DNA of 21,499 nucleotides from NCBI GenBank assembly GCA_000969725.1, contig JXSR01S009946.1. The stretch is one strand, 5' to 3'. Below, in pieces: positions 9,898 through 20,693 of this stretch. The stretch's first letter is position 1; the number at the start of each line of letters is the position of its first letter. The DNA comes from Ophiothrix spiculata. Its lineage: Eukaryota > Echinodermata > Ophiuroidea > Amphilepidida > Ophiotrichidae. The notes below the pieces were generated by a model that ran no database searches, was not told the origin of the DNA, and saw nothing but the letters and a program-made list of their open reading frames with translations. A program made the position numbers and the translations under genes.

Positions 9898-10521
9898 TAT
9901 AAAGAAATTCATGAGGTAAATGAAAGTTATTTTTGTTTCATCTGGTAAGTAAGTGTTCAATCATTCTAACTTCGCAATAATATAATTAATTAACATGATA
10001 GACATCCAGAAACAAGTAGGGTTTGTGGAGGCTTGGTGTGCCTAGCCCTTAGAAGTTGATACATTATCATCTAACCTGCTAACCGCCTTTGTTAATTAAA
10101 CTTGTGAGATCTAAATTGCAATGTTTCTGAAACATTTGGTGTGCAAGACATTAAAGAAATCATTTCCACGATAAATACTGAATAGTCTATTTGCAATCGT
10201 CAAATCTTGATCCTCCTTATCCCTTTGCTCCATTCTTACGCCCAATAAAAACGGAATGCACCGCCCTTGGGGCTTATCGAGATTGGAAAATCCAAATTAA
10301 TGTTTTGCCAACTTTTCACAAAAGGATTTCGTCGCAATACAATCGGGATTTAGAGGATTTTGCTAGTGATAAGTGAGCGCTAAGCCTAAGCTATCTCTTC
10401 TCATACATCCCTTAATACAAAGTCAATCGAGATAGATTGAAACTACAGATGTAATCTGAATGAGATTTATATGTGAGTCGTACACATGTTGCAGTAAGAC
10501 AAAACAAGCAAATACGAAATA

Positions 10522-11037
10522 TCAAAATCTACTTAATTCACAAGTAATTGAATTTACAACGAAAGAAATAAATTGCACCGCACTTTGATGTTCAGAAATT
10601 AGAATACAACAAGTTAAGGGAATTCGTACGTTATTAAATAAGGATTTGAAAGATGATGGCAGTGCTGCTTTGGGAATCGAACAAAATTGTCTTTCCTTCA
10701 AGAGTAACAAGAATACAGCATTTTTGGTTCTGTTGATAAACTTCCAAGAATTTGTTAGATGATAGAGATCAACAAAAGTGCGATAAAAACAATTTCGATG
10801 CTGGGTTAAACCATAAAGCCAAAGATGTAAATGAAAATAACTGGTGACGAGTTTTGTGTGTGAAAAGCAATGATCTAACGTACATCTACGTTCATGTAAA
10901 GGCTTACTGCACATACTGAGACAACAAATTAATATACCACTCCTCTGTGCATCCTCAAGAAAAATAAATGATAACAAAAAATGAGTTTTATCATCGTTCA
11001 ACCAATAATCAGTTTGAAATGAACAGCAACAATTCAT
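10522..11037 (-). CDS. Unidentified 171-codon open frame
   Basis: The longest open frame in the window, ATG (MNCCCSFQTDYWLN) to TGA on the minus strand. For DNA with about 34% G+C, a stop is expected roughly every 14 codons, so 171 is unlikely by chance in 21.5 kb. It is cysteine- and hydrophobic-rich with no domain, repeat or signal I recognise. The C-terminal 30 or so codons align with copy 2 (about 19210-19290, minus strand): SEHQSAV and NSIT are shared, but the stop is not. A roughly 10-base insertion near 19300 breaks the frame, and upstream alignment is lost. It may be a relic exon or a chance frame; no splice signals or promoter could be tied to it. Confidence 0.2.
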   Translation of the reverse strand: MNCCCSFQTDYWLNDDKTHFLLSFIFLEDAQRSGILICCLSMCSKPLHERRCTLDHCFSHTKLVTSYFHLHLWLYGLTQHRNCFYRTFVDLYHLTNSWKFINRTKNAVFLLLLKERQFCSIPKAALPSSFKSLFNNVRIPLTCCILISEHQSAVQFISFVVNSITCELSRF

Positions 11038-11455
11038 TTCGGAGAGAGTTTTGTAATCTTCTTAAAAATCAAAATGAACTTTTAAGCCATGGCTTTTGAA
11101 TCAACAGCTATTAACTTAGGCGTAGGTTTTCTAGAACTTGAGCTATGACACTATGGTTACGAAAACTTTGATAAAGTTCTCTATTGCTGAGAATCAAGGT
11201 ACGTGTAGCAGTCTTAAATGGGTCAAATAATTTCTATTACATGTGTAACTAAAAATGTAAGTAATAAAGGCAAGTGCAGGGATAAATTTGAAAATGTTGG
11301 ATTCGATCGCAACCAGGTGCCAAAAGGGATGTACAGAATTGTCGTTCAGATTGGCGTAAAATCAGGAGGCCCTATTCTAGGTTATTCTAGGTCATCATTC
11401 CATGCTTGAAAAAGGTGTTCAGCCCAGACCCATGGGAGATAGAGCTTCACATTCC

Positions 11456-11890
11456 CTATCATTTCCCCGGAAGTTAACACTCTAAGCGATAATAAGCCGT
11501 TCTACATGATTTGTGATTTATTTGTTTGCCGCTACATTATCACACATTTCTTGCTAAAGATTTCAGGTAGGACAAAATTCAATTAAGATTTAATCGTTGA
11601 TAAAACACTTTCTCTTTTATGTTCAGATAATTGAACAGGAAACTAAGGCGGTTATCAGAGTAAAGCTCGGCTGAATTTGGGGGTTCAAATGTATCGACTT
11701 GAAAAATGTTGCTCTTAGATTTCTACGTTCAAAAGGAGTTTAGCAATCTTTATAATAAACGTTTGACGTCGGTTTTTTATTATTAATAATATATTTTGGG
11801 AGGGGCGTAACTTGTCCTGCATCGTTTGAACATCTATGGTTTGAATTACAGTGTAAAGTCGTATGATTGGTGTAGTGATTGCGGCATACG
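11456..11890. other. Spacer after duplication copy 1
   Basis: No gene is recognised. The minus-strand frame 11715-12017 runs into the MITE at 11893 and is an artefact. Confidence 0.5.
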
Positions 11891-11892
11891 TG

Positions 11893-12073
11893 CACCCTAA
11901 AAAAGTTGGGTTAAAAAGGGAACATGGTTGGCAGGTTGGGTAAAATTTGACACAATGTTGGGTAAACCGTGTACCATTTACCCAAGATTGTGTACAAAAT
12001 AAACCAATGTTGTGCAAACTTTAACCACACCTGCCAACCATGTTCCCTTTTTAACCCAACTTTTTTTAGAGTG
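11893..12073. mobile_element. 181-bp MITE with 44-45 bp terminal inverted repeats
   Basis: The left arm 11893-11936 (CACCCTAAAAAAGTTGGG..., ending GGCAGGT) matches the reverse complement of 12029-12073 apart from one substitution and one A-run length difference. TG flanks both sides (11891-11892, 12074-12075), a possible 2-bp target duplication. The roughly 90-bp middle carries degenerate copies of the 'gttgggtaaa' word in both orientations, including TGGGTAAA...TTTACCCA. It encodes nothing. The CAC...GTG ends and short duplication might suit an En/Spm (CACTA)-like group, but this is uncertain. A transcript through it would fold into a long hairpin. Confidence 0.85.
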
Positions 12074-12075
12074 TG

Positions 12076-12761
12076 GATATTAAAATAGACACATTGTAGA
12101 TCAATAACGTAGCCAGACTTTCGATGTGTAAAAACTTACACAACAGCGAGCTGGTTCTTCTTGACACTGTTTACTCAGAAAAGTGTAAAATGGTTTTACA
12201 AGGTCGCATTTGACTCATTTATGTCTCACCCCGATTTGAATTGGAAATGAACCTCCTTCAGATAATATATGTTTTTCTATAGTATCTTGAAAAAAATATT
12301 AGTAAACTTATAGCCTGCCTAGGGCTAATGCTACATCGGGACCGATGGCCTCCGTATTGGGCGTCAGCCATCGTTTTTTACAGTTTGCCCTGAAAATGCC
12401 TCCATAAATCTCAGTATATAGATGTAAGCAAATGCTCAAGGTCTTGGAATCGTTATGAAACCTGTTTAAAATATATTATCACTAACCTGATATTTTGAAT
12501 CAATCTTCACATGCAAAAAATGAGATAATTCCAGGGGTATGCTTGAGCGAGATGATTCAAACACGCTTCGTTGAAATCCTGTCAACGTAATACCCATCAT
12601 GCACCACAAAACTCACAACGATGTACGTTTTTACCAGCTAGAGTTCCAATCGTTATGCTTTACCAAGAAAGGGGTAAAATGTGTCGAGAACGCACCTGTT
12701 GATCAATTCACATATTTACCACTCAGCGGGGGACTGACGAAATTGATGTTTGACCCAACTC
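12076..12761. other. Spacer with one small hairpin
   Basis: No gene is recognised. CGATGGC (12343-12349) and GCCATCG (12367-12373) form a 7-bp stem followed by a six-T run. This looks like a terminator, but in a probable animal genome with no gene upstream it has no supported role. Confidence 0.4.
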
Positions 12762-12928
12762 TGATATAAAATTGGATGTATTGAGCATGATACAAAAAGA
12801 TATTGGTCGACCTATGAGCTTTACGAAATATCGTGCGAGACGCGCAGCGTCGAGCTCGATATTTCTAAAACTCATAGCGAGACCAATATCTTTGAGTATC
12901 ATGCGAAAAAATCCATCCAATTTTATCA
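12762..12928. repeat. 167-bp foldback element centred at 12845
   Basis: The arms read toward the centre as TGATATAAAATTGGATG, GCATGATAC, AAGATATTGGTC, CTATGAG, GAAATATCG and GACGC. The mirror words GCGTC, CGATATTTC, CTCATAG, GACCAATATCTT, GTATCATGC and CCATCCAATTTTATCA follow in reverse order, around a three-base centre (GCA, 12844-12846). Mismatches are scattered, so it is an aged inverted repeat. It has no coding capacity beyond a minus-strand frame (12723-12941) created by the palindrome. It could be a foldback MITE; I find no clear target-site duplication. Confidence 0.85.
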
Positions 12929-12972
12929 TTATTATGTTCAAAATCTAATATTTTGTATCCTGTCCGATATCC

Positions 12973-13000
12973 CTGTCCGACTTTTTTGGAAATCGGACAG
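12973..13000. repeat. Short hairpin CTGTCCGA...TCGGACAG
   Basis: An exact 8-bp stem with a 12-base T-rich loop. A second direct copy of CTGTCCGAT starts at 12960, just upstream. Confidence 0.8.
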
Positions 13001-14731
13001 CTCAGAACTTAATAATGTGTAAAATTGTGTACCCCGTAACAATACCCGCTACTAACTACCCCGTTTTCCGCCTGTTTTTTACTGTGTACTCACTATCTGT
13101 ATAATTTCGTAATATCAAGATTGGACCGTAAAAAATCGTAATTTTCTGGCGATTCTTTAACGTTAACAAAAAATATATCTTTTGTTTTTTCTACTTGCCT
13201 TGATACAAAAAAATCAGAATACAACCATATTAAATTCTCTAAATTGCCAACACTTTTTACGGCTTAACAACACATATTAAATGACTTCTCAATCAGTTAG
13301 ACGGACCAATATTTCGTAAATAGCAAATTGATGATGTTAATTTCCTCAAATTGGTAACTAATTAATTGAATGTAATACAACACCGAAACCGATAGCACTT
13401 AATTGATGGCATTGAAACAATGCACTGAAAAACAATAAACACGGTGATTATATTAAAACAATCTATGCGATGGCAACGCCGTGTCAGATCATGATGCTGA
13501 AGTTGGGACAATAGAATACAATTATGTTGATTAAAATGATTTGATTTATGAGTAGTAGTCATTATCGTCGTTCATTTTCAAGTAATTGGCATATAGGCTC
13601 ATATTGAAGACAAACTTGGTTACTAATTGATTTTAAAATATCTATTTAATTATTGATTTAAAAAAAATAAATGATACCAACTAAAAGTTGGGCTAATATA
13701 TGTAAATCGAAAACTTAAATTGGATCGAATGGCTTAATTTGTATTTATTTGTATCCATTTATTTTGTTGGATCTATAGTAGGGATTAGATATTATAAAAC
13801 GTCTAAATCTTCAACAACGTCCTTTTTTAAAATAATAAATCGCCTTTTCCAGATATGGCAATGGCATTTTAAAAATCAATTTTGTTTTTTCATTTCACAA
13901 TGATAGAGCATGAACAATCTTTGCAGAGGATGCTTAGTGTCAGTCCTTTGTTAAAACTGAAAATACGAATTGTTTGTGTCATAGTTAACTATAAAATGGA
14001 AAGTACAAGATGATTTGATTTCAGTATAAACCTTATTATCATATAAATATATGAACTTCGTCTTTAATGAAGAAAATCAGACCACACATAACTTTTTTCT
14101 TTACTGGCCCTGAATTTAAATAGTCACACAAAGGATATACGATTCATTTGTAAACATTGACCGTAAAAGAAAAAATAATAACTTAAAGGCATTTTGTTGA
14201 GTGATATAACACTTCAACTATTACACTAAGACATGTCTTCTATAGTTTGTTACACAGGTATACCTAAAATAAAGAAAGAAAACTCAAATTGTCCTATTTG
14301 TTCTTTGTTTCAAGGTTTTCGAATGTGTACATGTACTTGTGAATTGTCTTTACCTGAATTCAAAGAAAATAGAGCATCTTAATGACATTAAAGAGTTGAT
14401 CCGTTATTATGAATAATGTTAAATTGTTTCCGTTCTACTTCATGAAAGATTAAAATTCAGGGTAACAAGTTTAACCGATATACCTCATGATAGCAATGTT
14501 TCTGTCTTTTGTAATTATACTCCTAGTCAATGTAATACATGGAAGTTCATTCTTAGGCAGAGGGTTTGCTTCAAAGAGGTGACCATGTCCGCAGCCGACC
14601 CGACATATTTTACTGCTAGACATTCAAAGGGCTCTACGGCATATCTACACTTTAAAGTATAGACATTGTGTATTTTACTCATTAGCGATGGAATCAATTA
14701 AATATAAATTATACATAAAATAAGAGAAGAA
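13001..14731. other. AT-rich intergenic or intronic sequence, no gene
   Basis: 1.7 kb with frequent stops in all frames and no repeat I can match within the window. A minus-strand frame at 13362-13562 is short and unrecognised. Confidence 0.5.
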
Positions 14732-14770
14732 TTTCCATAATACTGATAAGATAATAATATATTATGGAAA
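14732..14770. repeat. 11-bp-arm inverted repeat
   Basis: TTTCCATAATA (14732-14742) and TATTATGGAAA (14760-14770) are exact reverse complements around a 17-base AT loop. Confidence 0.85.
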
Positions 14771-14826
14771 CAAGCAAACTGGCAATGATTTAAATAAGGT
14801 CTTAAATGATTCTAAAAAGAAAGCAA

Positions 14827-14846
14827 ACAATAATTATAATTATTGT
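14827..14846. repeat. Perfect 20-bp palindrome
   Basis: ACAATAATTATAATTATTGT is its own reverse complement. In AT-rich DNA such palindromes arise fairly easily. Confidence 0.9.
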
Positions 14847-15167
14847 CAAGGAGGCATAACAAGTATAAGACATCACTGTGATGTGGCGCTCTTCAAAATC
14901 AAGGTGCGAATGACAAAGCACTGTTAGCCCTCAAGATTTTTTGGTCGCTTTGATAAGTGATTTTTACAGAAATTAAGTGATTTTACACCTAGATTAACTG
15001 TCACTGCATGTCAAGTATCGCCAGTTTTACTTTCAATATAAGTGCAATATTTTTCTGAAAACAACTTGAATGTTATTGCCGATTCTGTATCAGCAAGCAG
15101 CGAACGCAAGACGGCTTAGAACAAACACAATCTGGTTCTTTAACTAGTAGTTTGTTAATTAGCATGA

Positions 15168-15512
15168 TTAGTAATTAAAACACACTGGTCAAAAGATTTT
15201 GACCAATTACGATTGAGTTCCCCGCCAGACTGTAAACACGAAACAGAGAAAATTCAATTCATTATAAAACAAATACTAGGAAACAATAACCAGATTCAAA
15301 GAGATCAAAGTGTTCCGTTCTTTCAAACTACTTTGCTGGAATTTTGCAGGTTGCCAGATAAGCACAGTTGCAGTCAAGTGCTTACAAGGTGTCCTTTTCC
15401 TCGAGTTCCGAATGCAGACATATTTGAACCGCTTTGTTTTCTAGAAATTAAAATAAAATTGCAGATTGTGAGAGAAAAGATTTCAAAAGAGTGCATTCAT
15501 TTTGCTAGATAA
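15168..15512 (+). other. Unidentified open stretch without a usable ATG
   Basis: A stop-free stretch of about 114 codons from the TGA at 15165-15167 to TAA at 15510-15512. It contains no in-frame ATG, so it could only be an internal exon or chance. The translated text (for example SSPPDCKHETEKIQF and FCRLPDKHSCSQVLTRCPF) is mixed in composition but matches no family I know. A palindrome, TGGTCAAAA-GA-TTTTGACCA, lies inside it at 15186-15205. It has no counterpart elsewhere in the window. Confidence 0.12.
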
Positions 15513-16038
15513 ATTGTCAAAAACTCAATTCATGTTTGTTTGTTTATTTATATGTGTGTTTGTTTTTTAATTTCACGTCTCCAATTGTTTTGACGACTTC
15601 ATTTTTTGTGCGCAGTTTACAATTCGATTTGCGTCAACATAAAGTTCTTTGTTTTTACTTTAATGGTATTATTATACCTGTAAACACTCTTTTTTCCTCG
15701 TGTTGAGTCGAAAGAGATCAGCTACGGTAGGTGTTGAGTAAAATCTTACTGGCACGTTGAATAATATTTCACTAACACTGACAGTCGACTTGTTGCGTTT
15801 TTACTGAACACATACTTTTTATATAGCAAATATTTAAGCAATGAATATAGCCTTGTTATCCAAAGAAATGTCATTTTTCTTCTGTTGACTAAAAGTAATG
15901 TGCAAAACACATCTGGTTGATTTGTTCACAAAATCAAGAGGTAACTTGAATAATCAATACAATCATGCGTCTATAGACACGTTTTAACTATATATTATTT
16001 AAAAATATATAAATATAGATACTGATACAAAATATTTT
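15513..16038. other. Spacer, nothing recognised
   Basis: AT-rich, with a short TTTG/TTTA run at about 15535-15570. Confidence 0.5.
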
Positions 16039-16142
16039 AAAGAAAGAAAGATGTATTGAATGAATAACAAAAAAGAAAAACTGAAGCGAGGAAAATGAAA
16101 AGAGAAAGAAAGAAAGACGAAAATGAAAAAGAGAAGAAAAAA
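16039..16142. repeat. Purine-rich (GAAA)n-like tract
   Basis: The plus strand is mostly A and G at 16039-16051 and 16068-16142, with AGAAAGAAAG words. The long minus-strand frame here (16037-16240, rich in F and S) is an artefact of the tract. Confidence 0.8.
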
Positions 16143-18440
16143 CTCGCATATCTAACATGTCTAATGAACTGGAAGGCTGTTAATTGAAAACAACAGTAAT
16201 GGCATGGAATTGAGAGGATTTGTGTAATGAATGAAAACAAACGAATGTATTGAAATCACAGAATTTATTCAGCAAAGACTAAACTAAGCGGCTCCCTTTT
16301 ATAGCACCACAGCCAGATAAAGATATCCCATGTAATGGATATGCCAGTGGCTTTATGTGATTCTATTTATTGGTCTCTGAAGATACAATTTGCTGGAGAT
16401 CGCGATAATCTTTTTGGATTTTCTGTCGATTGAAAAACTAAAAATTCCATTTCGAGCGCTTTCTTTAAGTGTGTTAAATGGTTTCATTACTACTTTGGGC
16501 GTTTATTTTCAGGCAATTTAGACGCGTTAAAAGCTCCAGTTGATCCCATTTTGATTAGAAATCGCAATTCGTTTGTATTCTAATCTTTTCTAGTGCTAGG
16601 AGAATCTCTTTACCTAAAATTACTGCACCGCTAACGGAATGTAATGTGATGAAGCACGGAATTGACAGAGCAGTATATAAGAGCTGAATTTTGCATTTAG
16701 ACACACTGGGTATTCTGTACCTTAAAGCATAAAAGAAACAATTTCAAGTTTTATATTTTGTATAATCTTTTACTTAACAAAGGAATGATCGTGATCGGCA
16801 AAATGTAGTTGATAAATTGTTTAAACGTAATTGTATTATGTTTGCATTAATAAAACATCGCCTGGAAGTGAGAGTTTTGAGATGTTGAATATTTATCTTC
16901 GTTTGCAATAATTACATCCCCCCCCATGCAGTTTTTTATTTCATTTTTCAGTAAATTGCTGTTATCAATGCATAGTGTTATTGAAAACCAATTAAAGGAG
17001 CTTGGTTCGATTTTTTAAGTTGTCAATGTAATAAGAAAGAAGATCACTCAAGAGATCTAAGTTTCAAATTTCAGCTGAATCAGTTAAAACTGTTCTGATT
17101 TTATGGGCAATTTTGTATTTCAGAACCGCTTAAATGATACTGTGCACAATTAAATATGGTTAACATAATTAGACACATTTCATATCTCCAAAACGTGAAA
17201 TTTCACATGGGTTATCAAAAAATATAAGCAACATTTTGGTTTCATAAAGGTTAGTTCCAATAGTATTACTTGTCCAGGCGGTCTTTTAAAATTGGTATAA
17301 TGCCCATGCTCATACCTTTAATTAATTTAGATTTATCGAACAAAGAAACCCTCCAATTACCACTAACTAGTATAACAATTGTTTTCTCCGTTGATGTTTT
17401 TTTCCTTTCCTTTCCATCATTTCTAGTCCTATTTATTTGATTAGATTCCAATAACTGCGTTCTACTGTATATGATGTTAGACTTAACAATAGTCTCCTTG
17501 TGTTTAAGTTTGACAAAGAAAAAATTTTATGATAAAAATTGCTCAAGTATTTTATGTCTTTTTTGATCAAAGATGTTACAAAATAAAATATGCTACCATG
17601 CAAGATAAACAAAAGAATGACTCTTATGCACTTCCTTCTTTGGAAATCTAATAAAGTTAGCGATTCTTGGCAAATGAAACTACATGAGTGTCACGATATG
17701 TTAATTATATCGGAGGGAAAATACCGATTGCACGGTCAGGGGTTAGCGCGCTAAGGAAACATGATAAGCAATATGACACCTGAAATTGCTTCCAATTAGT
17801 ATAGCTCTCTTGCAAAACACATGAATTGAGAAAATAAAGGGCAGTCAATGCAATTATTAGCAATATGAGTTGTAAACTGCGTTGTAAAGTGCAAAATCTG
17901 AAAGTTTAAATCTTGTGCAACCTATTTGTATATTAAATGTAACATATTAAAGATCAGCCAGGGATAACTGAAAGCTATTTCTGTTGGGGTTTTTTCGGTT
18001 AAAGAAATGGTAAGGTTAAAGCCCTATAATTTGCAATTGTGGATAACTTCATTTTGCGAAAGGTAGAGTAAGTTACCTTATTCTAGTCAATTAACATGAA
18101 TTTTTATTATAAAAAATGTTATAGCAAAAAATCATGTTGAATTAAAACTGATGATCCTACTCAGATACCACGTTCTATAATGTGGTATTGTGCATCAGCC
18201 ATGCACTTGTGCCTTCTGATGTTACCTTTTACATACAATGTTATTACACAGGGTTCATGGCTCCAGATCAAAATAATCCAACATCGTGAATCTATGAGAA
18301 CTAGATTATAAAGAAATATTCCTTTAATGAAAACGGGTGTCCGTACTGACTGGAATCTTCAGTATAGGATTGTTTTGTGGTTTAACAAAATAATACAAAT
18401 TATATTAGAACAACGCTTTAACTACAGATACCAGCTTACG

Positions 18441-18644
18441 TTATTCGTGAATATTCTTTTGATAATTTAACATGAGAGGAGTGGCGTAACCAGATTTTTA
18501 TAGAATGAGGGGCAAGACGAGGAAGACAATTTTCAAGGGGCATTATCCGTGAATATTCTTTTGATAACTTAACTTGAGAGCAGTGGCGTAACCAGATTTT
18601 TTAGAATGAGGGGGCAAGACGTGGCAGACATGTTTCAAGGGGGG
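18441..18644 (+). repeat. 102-bp tandem duplication spanning a transposon end
   Basis: 18441-18542 and 18543-18644 are two diverged copies in tandem. Both contain 'gtgaatattcttttgataa', 'agtggcgtaaccaga', 'agaatgagg', 'ggcaagacg' and 'tttcaaggg'. Each copy includes flanking DNA plus the left terminus of the MITE, so the duplication arose after the insertion. Only the second copy keeps an intact target-site duplication and terminal C. Confidence 0.85.
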
Positions 18645-18785
18645 GAGGTGAGAATAAAGCAAAAATTGGAGTTCTCCATAGACCCATGTACAAAGTCAAA
18701 TTCCATTTGGGGGGAAATGGGGGCGAGGGTTTTGTCAGGGGGGCTATACCGCATCCCTGCCCCACCCCTTCTGGTTACGTCACTG
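18581..18785. mobile_element. 205-bp hAT-type MITE with 8-bp target-site duplication
   Basis: The left terminus CAGTGGCGTAACCAGA (18581-18596) is the reverse complement of TCTGGTTACGTCACTG (18770-18785) with one mismatch. CTTGAGAG flanks it exactly on both sides (18573-18580 and 18786-18793). An 8-bp duplication with CAGTG ends is the hAT superfamily pattern. The interior is G-rich on the plus strand, with several GGGGGG runs, and encodes no transposase. The 64-codon frame crossing it (18606-18800) is not a gene. No element is seen at the matching place of copy 1 (about 10000-10190), so insertion followed the large duplication. Confidence 0.9.
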
Positions 18786-19580
18786 CTTGAGAGATACTGA
18801 TATGTTTAAATGCTGCTGAAATGGTTTGTTTACGGAAATATAAAAAAGACAGACACAGTCAATTTGCAATCATAAAATCTTGATCCTCATCATCTCGTTG
18901 CTCCAATGTAACGCCCAAAAAGATGGAATGCACCGCCCTTGGGGCTTATCGGGATTGCCGAATCCAAATTAATGTTTTGCCAGTCTTTTACAAAAGGATT
19001 TCTTCCCGACACAATCGGGATTTTCTCTTATCTGTGTATTTCGTTAGTGATAAGTAAGCGCTAAGCCTAGACTATCTCTTCTCATACATCCCAAATACAA
19101 AGTCAATCGAGATAGATTGAAGCTTCAGATGTAATCTGCATGAGATTTAAAATTTGGGTCGTACAAATGATGTTGTAAAGACAAAAAAAGCAAAATTGAA
19201 ATAGCAAAATCAAAAGTAATTGAATTTAGAACGAAAAAAATAATAGGCACCGCACTTTGATGTTCAGAGAATAAAATATAACATTTTGAAATAATTCTTG
19301 AACTTTCAAACGTTATTAACTGAGGATTTGTGAGATGACAGTTTCTTCAAGCTTTACCAGTATTCAACGTGTTTGTATATGTTAATTTACTTCCAAGAAT
19401 TGGTAAGCAAAAAAAATTAACAAATGTACAATACAAATTAATTTCGACGTCTAATCCCTCTTATGCTGAGCATGTATTTCTAGAAAAGCTTAAAATAAAA
19501 GGGAAACAATACAAATTTATAATAAATCATTTTTAGTCACATTGTATACAAATAAAACAATGACGTGAGTCGAACGTTAT

Positions 19581-19672
19581 TGGAGGAGAGTTTATGTGTG
19601 GGAGGGGATGTGGGTTGTTGTAGCCTGTGTAGGGGTGGTGTGTGGATTTGTGCGGCTGTGGGGGCAGAGGTT
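19581..19672. repeat. G/GT-rich low-complexity tract
   Basis: Words such as GTGGG, GGGG and GGTGTGTGG dominate the plus strand, with several runs of three or more G that could support a G-quadruplex. The minus-strand frame at 19533-19772 follows from this tract. Confidence 0.75.
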
Positions 19673-19805
19673 GTGCAACATAATGTTCATAATCATAAAT
19701 TGATAAGGTTAATGTGAAAGACTGTGAAAATGTAAAATCCTTATACTTGTTCTGAGTGCTTCCCCAAATCAAATGTTGGTTATTTATTAATAACTCGTGA
19801 TTTGT

Positions 19806-19870
19806 TAATACGAATTTGTATTTATTTATTTATTTGTTTATTTATCTTCTCTTTTTTTTTGCTAATTTAT
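19806..19870. repeat. (TTTA)n and T-rich tract
   Basis: Imperfect TATT/TTTA repeat followed by a T run near 19850-19860. Confidence 0.8.
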
Positions 19871-20050
19871 TTAATTTCGTACATATTTGATTGTGCGCAT
19901 GTGTTCCTTATTATAAAAATGTCTACAGAAACGGGCGGGAAAGCTGCTTAACATTATTAATTTTATTGGTCCTTTATATTTGCAAAATCAGTCTACTTTT
20001 CAAAGTTTTTATTTTCAAAATTTTCAAACAGCTGACAACTTTGCGCTAAA

Positions 20051-20221
20051 ATGGCGTCAATTTTCCTGAATTATGCAATTTTTGACATGAAGCCTGATTC
20101 AAAACTTTTTGCCATTGATTGTCCATTCAATGCCAATATTTCATTCATTTTTCTAAGATCAACGCATTTCCACGAACATATACAAAACTGTACCTTTATG
20201 CGGTATGTACTCGTTATCTAA
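20051..20221 (+). CDS. Unidentified 56-codon small ORF
   Basis: ATG in the context AAAATGGCG (A at -3, G at +4, favourable for initiation) opens a frame MASIFLNYAIFDMKPDSKLF... ending at TAA 20219-20221. Upstream, GCGGGAAA (19935-19942) matches the E2F core and ATTGG (19965-19969) an inverted CCAAT box. It lies in sequence specific to copy 2. The length is easily reached by chance, no family is recognised and no splice or poly(A) signal can be assigned, so this is only a candidate. Confidence 0.12.
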   Translation: MASIFLNYAIFDMKPDSKLFAIDCPFNANISFIFLRSTHFHEHIQNCTFMRYVLVI

Positions 20222-20693
20222 AGGCTTCATATCATGTAGATCGTCCTTTTAGACAGGATTTCTTGGTTTGGTTTGCCTTTGAGACACTCCACACTAATCA
20301 AATCAACTTATGCCCTAATGAGACCAATCTCATTTTGCATGTTTTTTCTTCTTTAAAAAGAGCATGATTTTTTCCCTTCAAAATCTACGATAACCCTCTC
20401 TAAATGAGAAACATGGTGCAGTATTGTAACTATTTGTAGAATTGCGTCGTTCTTGAAAAAAAATGAATTGAATATAATTGCTGACTGGGAAAATTTTGTC
20501 AAAAAGACACAAACCTGCACCTCACTCATTCGAGGACGTTCATCTTCACATTATAACAATTTTCCGTGTTTGGTAATAAAACGTTGAGTTTAATAAGTGT
20601 TTAAAATCTGAAAATTAATACCATTATTTCATGTTTCTAAATAAGACTATGTAAGATTATATTTTGACTACAATTATTATATTTTTGCAGAAG

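Larger units (their letters stand above)
7930..11455 (+). repeat. Family 2 segmental duplication, copy 1
   Basis: Collinear with 16175-20946. Matched blocks, copy 1 / copy 2: 7934/16178 ('gttaattgaaa.caacag'), 8079-8124/16332-16377 (46 bases identical), 8221/16468 ('gtgttaaatggtt...tttgggcgttta'), 8379/16640 ('atgtaatgtgatg'), 8619/16960 ('aattgctgttatc'), 9159/17645 ('aatctaataaagttag'), 9928/17970 ('gaaag.tattt.tgtt'), 10253-10279/18925-18951 (27 identical), 10404-10436/19090-19122 ('aagtcaatcgagatagattga' inside) and 11310-11430/20801-20925. Similarity fades after about 11455. No gene is recognised, and the frames disagree between copies. Copy 1 has its own (TTTG)n run, T-rich stretch (8755-8930) and MITE. 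Confidence 0.85.

Noticed and set aside
10191..10376. 61-codon frame in a well-conserved duplication block
   Set aside because: It starts at a non-ATG codon, and copy 2 has a 1-base deletion and a stop in the matching place; conservation is at DNA level only.
11675..11705. GGTTCAAAT word resembling a tRNA T-loop
   Set aside because: No matching acceptor, anticodon or D stems can be drawn around it.
12343..12379. Stem-loop followed by T run, like a Rho-independent terminator
   Set aside because: The window is evidently eukaryotic and no gene precedes it; 7-bp stems with T runs are expected by chance.
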